Shown here: piece after piece, positions 1-5,594 of the stretch | Layout: each line of letters starts with the position of its first letter | Numbering within the stretch: the first letter of the stretch is position 1 | DNA from: JAICLL01 sp035252155 | GTDB taxonomy: Bacteria; Planctomycetota; Planctomycetia; Pirellulales; JAICIG01 | Length of the DNA: 8,139 nucleotides | NCBI GenBank assembly: GCA_035252155.1 | Contig: DATFDL010000750.1 | Span: forward strand, 1-8,139 | Direction: 5' to 3' | The notes under the pieces: generated by a model | Seen by the model: the letters and a program-made list of their open reading frames with translations, nothing else | Told to the model about the DNA's origin: nothing | The model's database searches: none | Position numbers and translations under genes: made by a program

Positions 1-1808
1 CGCACGAAGCCTTCGGGCGGAATGCGCGAGCGGATTTCGGCCGCTTTGGCCGAGTAGCGCTTCAGGTCCTCGACGGCCTTGGTGGCCCGCAGCTCTGCGG
101 CGGTTTTGGCGTCGGCCGCCAGCTCAGCCGCCGCCTCGGGGTTGAATTTTTCCAAGGTCGCCGCGGCCACCAGCACGCCGGGATATTTTTCGAGCAGGGC
201 CGTCTGTTCGGGCGTGCGCGTTTCGGCCTGCGCGGCCACCGCGGCTTCCAGCGCGGCGCGTTCAGCGTCGGGCGCTTTGGCCAGCTCGCGGGCCTTGGTC
301 TCGGCGACAAATTTCCCTTCTTTTTGCTTGCGCTCGGCATCGATCCGCCGGGCTTTGGCGTCACGGCGCTCGTCGTAGAGATAAAGCGAGCCCATGCTGA
401 TATTGCCCACGCTGGGGTATTCGTTGAGCAGAACTTTTTGCTCGGCGGTGCGCTGATCGGCGGCGGTCTTGTACGCCGCGCGGAGCGCGTCGCGCCGCTC
501 GGCCGGCACGAGCAGCAGCTCTTCTTCGAGCGTGCGGTCGATGTATTCCTGCCCCTTTTTCTGCCGCTCGGCGTCCACCGCGGCTGCCTCGGCCTGAATC
601 TTGGCGGCCAGCTCGCGGTCGGCATTGGTATAGAGCGACACATTTCGGGCAGGCGGTGAGCGCCACTGTTTCCAATCAAGCGCCGGCTCGAAGATCGCCC
701 GCAAGCGATAATAATCGGCCTGCGGAATCGGGTCGTAGCGATGATCGTGGCATTGCGCGCAATGGACCGTCATGCCCAAGAGCGACGTGCAGACGATCTG
801 CAGCGTGTCGGCCACCACCTGATTTCGGGCGACGTTCTGATCGACGGCCGACGACGCCGTGCCGTCGGGCGACATTCGCAAAAAACCGGTGGCGGTCAGT
901 TTTTCGATCGCATCGGGCGAAAGGTTTTTGTAGGGCGGCGCGATCATCTCATCGCCGGCAAGCTGCTCTTGGATGAACTGGTCGAACGGCTTATCGGCGT
1001 TGATCGAGCGGACCACATAGTCGCGATAGCGAAAGGCGCTGGCCCGCGGAGCGTCTTCGTCGGTGTAGCCCTCGGAGTCGGCGTAACCGGCCACGTCGAG
1101 CCAGTGACGGCCCCACCGCTCGCCGTAGTGCGGCGAAGCGAGCAACCGCACGACCAGCCGCGGCCAGGCGTCGGGCGAGGTATCGGCGGTAAAGGCCTCG
1201 ATCTCTTCGGGCGCGGGCGGCAGGCCGAGAAGATCGAAGTACGCCCGGCGGAGCAGCGTCGGCTTGTCGGCCTCAGGCGAAAACACCAAGCCCGCGGCCT
1301 CGAGCTTCGCCAGCAACAACGCATCGACCGGCGTCGAAACCAGCTCGGCGTGGGCGACATTGGGAATTGCAGGTCGGCGGACCGGCTGAAACGCCCAGAA
1401 ACCGCGTTCCTCTTCGGTGAAGAGCGGAGACTCGCCAAGCTCCTGCGGCTCGGGCCGGGCGGTCGCCGCGCCTGCCGCGACCCAGCGGGCGATGGTTTCG
1501 ATTTGCTCGGCCGGCGGCTTTTTATCGATCGGCGGCATTTCGCCCGATCGCAGGCGCTCGATCAACAGGCTTTCGTCCGGCTTGCCCGGCACGATCGCCG
1601 GTCCTGAGTCGCCTCCCTGCTCGGCGAGCCGCTTGAGGCGCAGGTCCAGTCCCCCCTTGCGCTGCCCATCTTCGCCATGGCACTGAAAGCAATGTGTCTT
1701 GAAAATCGGCCGGACGTCGCGCTCGAAGGTGAGCGGCTTGCCGTCGTCGCCCCGTGCGCGGCCAGCCAGCGCAAGCCCGGCGATCAGCAAGCAGGCGGCA
1801 ACTCTCAT
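1..1808 (-). CDS. PSCyt1 / DUF1549 cytochrome-type protein, 3' end beyond window
   Basis: The frame is open from an ATG at 1808 to the left edge (602 full codons, no stop). Residues 1-20 look like a signal peptide. A c-type haem motif CFQCH (C40, C43, H44) follows the typical FERDVRPIFKTH lead-in, so residues ~27-115 match the planctomycete cytochrome domain PSCyt1. From ~137 (FWAFQPVRRP) to ~380 the sequence matches DUF1549: FDLLGLPPAPEEIEAF at 191-206, YGERWGRHWLDVAGYADSEG at 228-247, and a second CxxCH (C350, C353, H354) before DHRYDPIPQADYYRL. Residues ~400-590 are charged, Ala/Glu/Lys-rich and contain an internal repeat with a 78-residue period. The expected C-terminal DUF1553 domain lies off the left edge. 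An AGGA Shine-Dalgarno (complement of 1815-1818) sits six bases before the ATG, supporting this start. The family is exported, haem-binding and greatly expanded in planctomycetes; its reaction is unknown. In relatives a DUF1501 gene often follows, which here would lie outside the window. Confidence 0.93.
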   Translation of the reverse strand, partial: MRVAACLLIAGLALAGRARGDDGKPLTFERDVRPIFKTHCFQCHGEDGQRKGGLDLRLKRLAEQGGDSGPAIVPGKPDESLLIERLRSGEMPPIDKKPPAEQIETIARWVAAGAATARPEPQELGESPLFTEEERGFWAFQPVRRPAIPNVAHAELVSTPVDALLLAKLEAAGLVFSPEADKPTLLRRAYFDLLGLPPAPEEIEAFTADTSPDAWPRLVVRLLASPHYGERWGRHWLDVAGYADSEGYTDEDAPRASAFRYRDYVVRSINADKPFDQFIQEQLAGDEMIAPPYKNLSPDAIEKLTATGFLRMSPDGTASSAVDQNVARNQVVADTLQIVCTSLLGMTVHCAQCHDHRYDPIPQADYYRLRAIFEPALDWKQWRSPPARNVSLYTNADRELAAKIQAEAAAVDAERQKKGQEYIDRTLEEELLLVPAERRDALRAAYKTAADQRTAEQKVLLNEYPSVGNISMGSLYLYDERRDAKARRIDAERKQKEGKFVAETKARELAKAPDAERAALEAAVAAQAETRTPEQTALLEKYPGVLVAAATLEKFNPEAAAELAADAKTAAELRATKAVEDLKRYSAKAAEIRSRIPPEGFV

Positions 1809-1854
1809 CGGCGTTCCTAGGCGGGTTGAGCGACGAACGCAGGCAGGTGATTCG

Positions 1855-1883
1855 ATTATGGGTGATTGGGCGAAAGGCGGCAA
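1855..1883 (-). promoter_or_regulatory. candidate sigma70-type promoter for the PSCyt1/DUF1549 gene
   Basis: On the minus strand a -10-like CATAAT (complement of 1855-1860, 5 of 6 consensus) lies 17 bases after a -35-like TTGCCG (complement of 1878-1883, 4 of 6). Transcription would start about 40 bases before the ATG at 1808. This is a consensus match only; planctomycete promoters are poorly defined. Confidence 0.35.
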
Positions 1884-1895
1884 GAGGTGGGTCCG

Positions 1896-1924
1896 TTCCA
1901 GGCCGCGATGGGGCGCAGTATAAT
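1896..1924 (+). promoter_or_regulatory. candidate sigma70-type promoter for the small protein and ABC ATPase
   Basis: A perfect TATAAT (1919-1924) is preceded at 17 bases by a weak -35, TTCCAG (1896-1901, 3 of 6). The predicted transcript would begin near 1931, giving a leader of about 34 bases before the ATG at 1965. The exact -10 in GC-rich intergenic sequence just ahead of a gene is the main support; the -35 is poor. Confidence 0.45.
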
Positions 1925-1964
1925 GGATCCTGGCACGTTGCAGTCTTCTCGAAACTGGTGAACT

Positions 1965-2207
1965 ATGATCTCCGAGCAGTTGCGTCGAGCGCAGCACGCG
2001 GTCCCGTTTCAGCCGTTCACCATCCACTTGCCAAACGGGCAGCAATTGCACGTGCGGCATCGCGACTTTCTGTCGGTCTCTCCCAACGGCCGAATTGCGA
2101 CCGTCTATCATGAAGACGACACCGCGAGCATCATCGACGTACTGCTCGTGACCGAATTGGAACTGCATCCGACTCAATTGCCGGAATCCGGGCGAAACGG
2201 TTCCTAG
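1965..2207 (+). CDS. small conserved hypothetical protein, planctomycete type
   Basis: An 80-residue cytoplasmic protein with no signal peptide or membrane segment. The layout is an N-terminal helix with basic residues (MISEQLRRAQHAVPFQPF), a beta-rich core with FTIHLPNGQQLHVRHRDFLS and SPNGRIATVYHEDD, then a hydrophobic strand IIDVLLVTELEL. From memory this pattern (residues to be altered into xPFxPFxIHLxDG, HRDFxxxSPxGR, IDxLLVTxLE) recurs as very short stand-alone proteins in many planctomycete genomes, with no assigned function. It lies 12 bases before the ABC ATPase and probably shares its transcript. No strong Shine-Dalgarno precedes the ATG. The family-like start and the alternation of hydrophobic residues make it a real gene rather than chance; I do not assign a role. 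Confidence 0.8.
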   Translation: MISEQLRRAQHAVPFQPFTIHLPNGQQLHVRHRDFLSVSPNGRIATVYHEDDTASIIDVLLVTELELHPTQLPESGRNGS

Positions 2208-2219
2208 CCGCGTATCGAC

Positions 2220-3254
2220 ATGCCGATCATCGAAATCGCGGGCTTAGCCAAGTCGTACCGAATCTATCAGAAGCAAGAAGGAGTGCTGGCGAGCATCCGT
2301 GGCCTGTTTCGCCGGCAATATCGCGTGGTGGAGGCCGTGCGCGGCATCGAACTGGAGGTCGAGCAGGGGGAGTTCGTGGCCTTCCTCGGACCCAACGGCG
2401 CGGGTAAGACCACCACGCTTAAGCTGCTGTCGGGCGTCATCACGCCCAGCGGCGGCACGGCCACCGTCATGGGCCACGTGCCCTGGAAGCGCGAGAACGC
2501 CTACCGTCGGCGGTTCGCGCTGGTGATGGGGCAAAAGAATCAGCTTTGGTGGGACCTGCCCGCTCAGGAATCGTTCCGATTGCATCAGCAGATTTATCGG
2601 ATCGAGCCCGAGCGGTTCGATCGCACGCGGGATGAATTGGTCGATCTTCTGCAAGTCGGCGGGCTGCTCAAGCAGCCGGTGCGCGAGCTTTCGCTGGGCG
2701 AGCGAATGAAAATGGAGCTGATCGCGGCGCTGCTGCACTCGCCTGAAGTGTTGTTTCTCGACGAACCGACCATCGGCCTCGATGTGATCGCCCAACACAA
2801 CATCCAGACCTTTCTGCGGCATTATCAGCAACTGCGGCGGATCACGATCCTGTTGACCAGCCACTACATGAAAGACGTGGCGGCGCTCTGCAAGCGGGTG
2901 GTCATCATCGCTCAGGGGCGGATCATGTACGACGGCTCGCTGGCGGGCATCGTCGATCGGTTCAGCAGTCACAAGGTAATCAGCCTGCAATTTCCGGCCA
3001 ACGCCGAGCCGCCGTCGGCGCTCGACCGCTATGGCGAACTGGTCGAAAATCATTTCCCGCGGGTGAAGTTGCGGCTCAACCGTCGGGCGGTGCCCGAAGC
3101 GCTGGCCGATCTATTGGCGCGGTTTACGATCGAAGACGTGAGCGTGGAAGATCCGCCGTTGGAAGAAGTGATCGCCGAGATGTTTTCATTGGCCGACGCG
3201 CAGGCGGTAAGCGGCCAGACCTCTGTAGGGAACTCCCTCCGTGGCGTTCCGTGA
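2220..3254 (+). CDS. ABC-2 type transporter ATP-binding protein
   Basis: A cytoplasmic ATPase that should power a two-permease ABC-2 exporter. All nucleotide-binding motifs are intact: Walker A GPNGAGKTT (57-65), Q-loop Q105, signature LSLGE (157-161), Walker B VLFLDEPT (177-184), D-loop GLD (186-188) and H-loop H215. The N-terminal KSYRIYQKQEG...RGLFRRQYR insertion before EAVRGIEL and the MGQKNQLWWDLPAQES stretch after the Q-loop are typical of the uncharacterised COG4586-like group. A C-terminal accessory region follows (~250-325) ending in VEDPPLEEVIAEMF. Homology appears to end near residue 325; residues 334-344 are encoded by the left arm of an inverted repeat, and the stop codon TGA lies just past that arm. 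The two permease genes that usually follow this ATPase are absent: the next gene is an unrelated isomerase-like protein. The substrate cannot be told from the sequence. Confidence 0.93.
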   Translation: MPIIEIAGLAKSYRIYQKQEGVLASIRGLFRRQYRVVEAVRGIELEVEQGEFVAFLGPNGAGKTTTLKLLSGVITPSGGTATVMGHVPWKRENAYRRRFALVMGQKNQLWWDLPAQESFRLHQQIYRIEPERFDRTRDELVDLLQVGGLLKQPVRELSLGERMKMELIAALLHSPEVLFLDEPTIGLDVIAQHNIQTFLRHYQQLRRITILLTSHYMKDVAALCKRVVIIAQGRIMYDGSLAGIVDRFSSHKVISLQFPANAEPPSALDRYGELVENHFPRVKLRLNRRAVPEALADLLARFTIEDVSVEDPPLEEVIAEMFSLADAQAVSGQTSVGNSLRGVP

Positions 3255-3315
3255 ACGGCGATTCGACCTCAACTTGCCCTCCGCGGAACGCCACGGAGGG
3301 CCTTCCCTACAGAGG
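3220..3315. repeat. GTAG-bounded inverted repeat, REP/BIME-like, overlapping the 3' end of the ABC ATPase gene
   Basis: Two 32-base arms (3220-3251 and 3284-3315) match at 30 of 32 positions, separated by a 32-base centre. Each arm, read inward, is CCTCTGTAGGGAA, two mismatched bases, then CCCTCCGTGGCGTTCCG. GTAG occurs at 3225-3228 and its complement CTAC at 3307-3310. Within the left arm GGAAC (3229-3233) can pair with GTTCC (3246-3250), so each arm may fold alone. The left arm lies inside the ATPase reading frame; the TGA stop is at 3252-3254. It has no coding capacity and no T-run, so it is not a standard Rho-independent terminator, though it may still affect transcript ends. Confidence 0.85.
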
Positions 3316-3434
3316 CAATTGCCGCCTTTGAATATCAAAACCGATCAGATCAAAGCCCCCTTTCCCGGTGCGGTGGCTGCTTTTACACTGGCACTTCACT
3401 GACCGCCCCGACTTCGCTCCATAAACCGGTTCCG

Positions 3435-3446
3435 GCGACCGGTCGC
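3435..3446. promoter_or_regulatory. perfect 12-base palindrome upstream of the isomerase-like gene, possible operator
   Basis: GCGACCGGTCGC is perfectly self-complementary and ends 28 bases before the ATG at 3475. A second ACCGGT at 3425-3430 repeats the palindrome core and could form an alternative hairpin with 3438-3443. Position and symmetry suit binding by a dimeric regulator, but a palindrome of this length can arise by chance in GC-rich DNA. The rest of the 3316-3474 spacer shows no gene. Confidence 0.25.
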
Positions 3447-3474
3447 AGCACCACTCCCTTGGAGACTCCCCGCA

Positions 3475-4509
3475 ATGGCCAAAAAGCCCGGCAACTATCG
3501 CTTCAGTTTCGGTCCCTGGAATATCTCGATGGGGGCCGACCCGTTTGGTCCGGTCGTGCGCAAGGAAGTGGCCTTTGCCAAAAAAGTGCGGGAGTACAAG
3601 CGACTCGGCTTCAACTACGTGCAACTTCACGACGACGATGTCGTGCCCGCCGACTGGGACGCCGGGCAAACCACGCGCGGCGTGGCGAAAGTCAAGCAAC
3701 TTCTGGACGGCGAGGGGCTGAAAGGCGAGTTCATCGCGCCGCGGCTCTGGGAAGATCCGCGCACGATCGACGGGGCGTATACGGCCAATAGCGCCTCGGC
3801 CCGCCGCTACGCCCGCGACCGCTCGCGCCGGGCCTTCGACATCGCCAACATGCTGGGCATCGACCTGATCGTGCTCTGGCCTGCCCGAGAGGGAACGTAT
3901 ATTCGCGAGGCCAAAGACCCGATCGCCGCCACCGGCCTGATGGTCGACGCCGTCAACGATATGCTCGAGCACGATCCGAACATCCGCATCGTCGGCGAGA
4001 TGAAACCTAACGAACCCATGGACCAGGCGTATTGCCCGACAGTCGGGCATTTCATGGGACTCTGCTATCGCACGGCCGACCCGCAGCGGGTAGGTGTGCT
4101 GATCGAAAGCGCCCATAGCATCTTGGCGGGGCTCGATCCCTCCGACGACATGGCCTACGCTCTCTGGCACGGCAAGTTGTGGAGCGTGCATTTGAACGAC
4201 CAGAACGGGCTGAAGTACGACCAAGATAAGACGTTCGGCTCAGTCGATTTGCGTCGGGCGTTCAACCAGGTGTGGGTGCTTGACCGCGCGGAGTTTTACA
4301 ATATTGGCGTCGTGGGTCTCGATATTAAGGCGATGCGCACCACCAAGCAGGTCGACGAGACGCGCCATCTGGCCAACAGCCTGCGGGTTTTTCAGCATCT
4401 GTTGAAGCTGGTGCGGAGCGTCGATGCCAAAAAGGTTGAGGCGTTCCGCAATGCGCGTGATTATGAAGGTTTGGAGCTTTATATCATGGAGCATCTGCTC
4501 GGGCGGTAG
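3475..4509 (+). CDS. xylose-isomerase-like TIM barrel sugar isomerase
   Basis: A 344-residue protein of the AP_endonuc_2 TIM barrel superfamily that resembles class I (Streptomyces-type) xylose isomerases, which interconvert D-xylose and D-xylulose using two divalent metals. Matching landmarks: PWNISMGADPFG near the N-terminus, HDDD (H52, D55; the ring-opening His-Asp pair), LWPAREG (W135, E139), GEMKPNEP (E175, K177), ESAH (E211, H214), KYDQD (D249, D251) and LDIK (D283). At the position of the strand motif HIDLN the protein has VHLND, so one usual metal-ligand Asp appears to be His239. It is also shorter than the ~387 residues of the Streptomyces enzymes. It could therefore act on another sugar. 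GGAG at 3461-3464, ten bases before the ATG, supports the start. It precedes the HAD hydrolase by 63 bases, counted from that gene's preferred start. Cytoplasmic; no signal peptide. Confidence 0.85.
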   Translation: MAKKPGNYRFSFGPWNISMGADPFGPVVRKEVAFAKKVREYKRLGFNYVQLHDDDVVPADWDAGQTTRGVAKVKQLLDGEGLKGEFIAPRLWEDPRTIDGAYTANSASARRYARDRSRRAFDIANMLGIDLIVLWPAREGTYIREAKDPIAATGLMVDAVNDMLEHDPNIRIVGEMKPNEPMDQAYCPTVGHFMGLCYRTADPQRVGVLIESAHSILAGLDPSDDMAYALWHGKLWSVHLNDQNGLKYDQDKTFGSVDLRRAFNQVWVLDRAEFYNIGVVGLDIKAMRTTKQVDETRHLANSLRVFQHLLKLVRSVDAKKVEAFRNARDYEGLELYIMEHLLGR

Positions 4510-4516
4510 GAAAGTC

Positions 4517-4530
4517 AAAATGCAAAATGG
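4517..4530 (+). repeat. two-copy heptanucleotide repeat (AAAATGC, AAAATGG)
   Basis: Two adjacent 7-base units, the second with C changed to G at its last position, lie eight bases after the stop codon of the isomerase-like gene. This is a very short tract and could be chance. It is listed because a clearer heptanucleotide array occurs at 5559-5586, also in a gap between genes. Confidence 0.35.
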
Positions 4531-4572
4531 AGTGTGCGACCGATTCAGAAGTTGCGCCCTGTTTACGTCTGC

Positions 4573-5385
4573 ATGAAGAGTCCCATCGAGATTGTTCGTC
4601 CCGACCTGCCCAAGGGCCGATTCCGCGCGGTGCTGTTCGATTTCGACGGCACGCTCTCGCTGATCCGCCGCAACTGGCAAGATGTGATGATTCCGATGAT
4701 GGTCGACGTGCTGGCCGCCACCGGCAGCGGCGAGCCGCGCGAGGCGCTGCACGCGCACGTCGAAGAGTTCGTGATGCGGCTCAACGGCAAACAGACCATC
4801 TACCAGATGATGCAGTTGGCCGACGAAGTGCGCGCCCGCGGCGGCGAGCCGCTCGCGCCGCTCGCTTACAAGCATCAGTATCACGAGTTGCTTTGGGCCC
4901 GGATCAGCCATCGCGTGGCCGGGCTGAAAGCGGGCGCGCTCACAGCCGAAGAACTCACGGTGCCGGGCACCCATCGTCTGCTCGATCGGCTTGCCGCCCG
5001 CGGGCTGACGCTCTGGCTGGCCTCAGGCACCGATTTGCACTACGTTCAAGACGAATTGCGGGCGCTGCGGCTGGAAGGCTATTTCGGCACGCGCGTCTAC
5101 GGCGCGCTTGACGACCATCGGGCGTTTTCCAAGGCCCTGATCATCGAGCGGATGCTCGCCGAAATGAGCGTGTCGGGCGACGAGCTATTGGCGTTCGGCG
5201 ACGGCTTTGTCGAGATCGAAGAGACGCGGCGCGCGGGAGGCGTGGCTGTGGGAGTCGCCAGCGACGAAGAAACCCGCCAGGGCATCAATACCTGGAAGCG
5301 CCAACGGCTCTTGCGGGCAGGCGCCGACCTGATCATCGGCGATTACCGCTGTCAGGACGAGCTTCTGCAACTGCTGGCACTATGA
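4573..5385 (+). CDS. HAD-family hydrolase, phosphoglycolate-phosphatase-like
   Basis: Numbered from the ATG at 4573 the protein has 270 residues. It carries the HAD phosphatase signature: motif I DFDGT (nucleophile D23, acid/base D25), motif II LASGT (S151), motif III Lys K187 (FSKALI) and motif IV GDGFVEIEE (D210, E214). Between motifs I and II, residues ~30-130 form a helical insert, as in C1-cap enzymes such as phosphoglycolate phosphatase and beta-phosphoglucomutase. Members hydrolyse or transfer phosphate on small sugar phosphates in the cytoplasm; the substrate here is unknown. Motif IV has Glu where the second acid is usually Asp. An upstream in-frame GTG at 4534 would add 13 residues, but they do not resemble the family, so the ATG is preferred. 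No clear Shine-Dalgarno precedes it. Confidence 0.88.
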   Translation: MKSPIEIVRPDLPKGRFRAVLFDFDGTLSLIRRNWQDVMIPMMVDVLAATGSGEPREALHAHVEEFVMRLNGKQTIYQMMQLADEVRARGGEPLAPLAYKHQYHELLWARISHRVAGLKAGALTAEELTVPGTHRLLDRLAARGLTLWLASGTDLHYVQDELRALRLEGYFGTRVYGALDDHRAFSKALIIERMLAEMSVSGDELLAFGDGFVEIEETRRAGGVAVGVASDEETRQGINTWKRQRLLRAGADLIIGDYRCQDELLQLLAL

Positions 5386-5482
5386 AAAGGTTGCGGGCAG
5401 CGCCTCAATGTGCGAAGCTACGTCTCACGAGCATCCGCAGGGCGACTTTCCCAGGTCGCTCATTGCACCCCGATGGTCGGAC

Positions 5483-5505
5483 GGACGACCTAAGGAAGGT
5501 CATCC
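5483..5505. other. imperfect hairpin in the 5386-5594 intergenic region
   Basis: GGACGACCT (5483-5491) and AGGTCATCC (5497-5505) pair at 8 of 9 positions around AAGGA. A weaker GCGAC/GTCGC pair lies at 5442-5446 and 5455-5459. Neither has a T-run, so a Rho-independent terminator is unlikely. The surrounding 209-base gap between the hydrolase and the aldolase shows no convincing gene; it may be a relic of a dispersed repeat or a structured leader. Confidence 0.3.
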
Positions 5506-5558
5506 TCCGGGCCGTTGCCGACTGAATGTCAAAACCAATCGGAGGTTCATGAAAATGC

Positions 5559-5586
5559 TGAACCCTGAACCCTGAGCCCTGAACCC
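5559..5586 (+). repeat. four-copy heptanucleotide tandem repeat, TGAACCC
   Basis: Four contiguous 7-base units read TGAACCC, TGAACCC, TGAGCCC, TGAACCC, with one A-to-G change. The array ends eight bases before the aldolase ATG, in the place normally used for ribosome binding. Short heptanucleotide arrays (STRR) are known from filamentous cyanobacteria; this one is of the same size class but I do not claim common origin. Confidence 0.85.
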
Positions 5587-5594
5587 TCCCCAGC

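Noticed and set aside
741..1607. Plus-strand open frame (288 residues) across the PSCyt1/DUF1549 gene
   Set aside because: The opposite strand encodes a clear two-domain protein with CxxCH motifs; this frame is Arg/Gly-rich with no family features.
1754..2113. Plus-strand open frame of 119 residues across the divergent promoter region
   Set aside because: It would run through the promoter candidates and overlap the better supported 80-residue gene in another frame.
2244..3053. Long minus-strand open frame (269 residues) opposite the ABC ATPase
   Set aside because: It lies antisense to a gene with a full set of ABC motifs; it is a mirror of GC-rich codon use and has no recognisable domain.
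3307..4224. Long minus-strand open frame (305 residues) opposite the isomerase-like gene
   Set aside because: It overlaps the strongly supported plus-strand gene almost fully and shows only His/Val/Gly-rich low-complexity sequence typical of an antisense shadow.
4534..4572. GTG start for the HAD hydrolase, adding 13 residues
   Set aside because: The added residues do not look like family sequence and the ATG at 4573 gives a usual N-terminus before the DFDGT motif.
4240..4974. Minus-strand open frame spanning the isomerase-hydrolase junction
   Set aside because: It crosses two supported genes on the other strand, and no domain is recognisable.
5559..5586. CRISPR or phage-type direct repeats
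   Set aside because: The units are 7 bases and contiguous, with no spacers; this is a simple tandem repeat.
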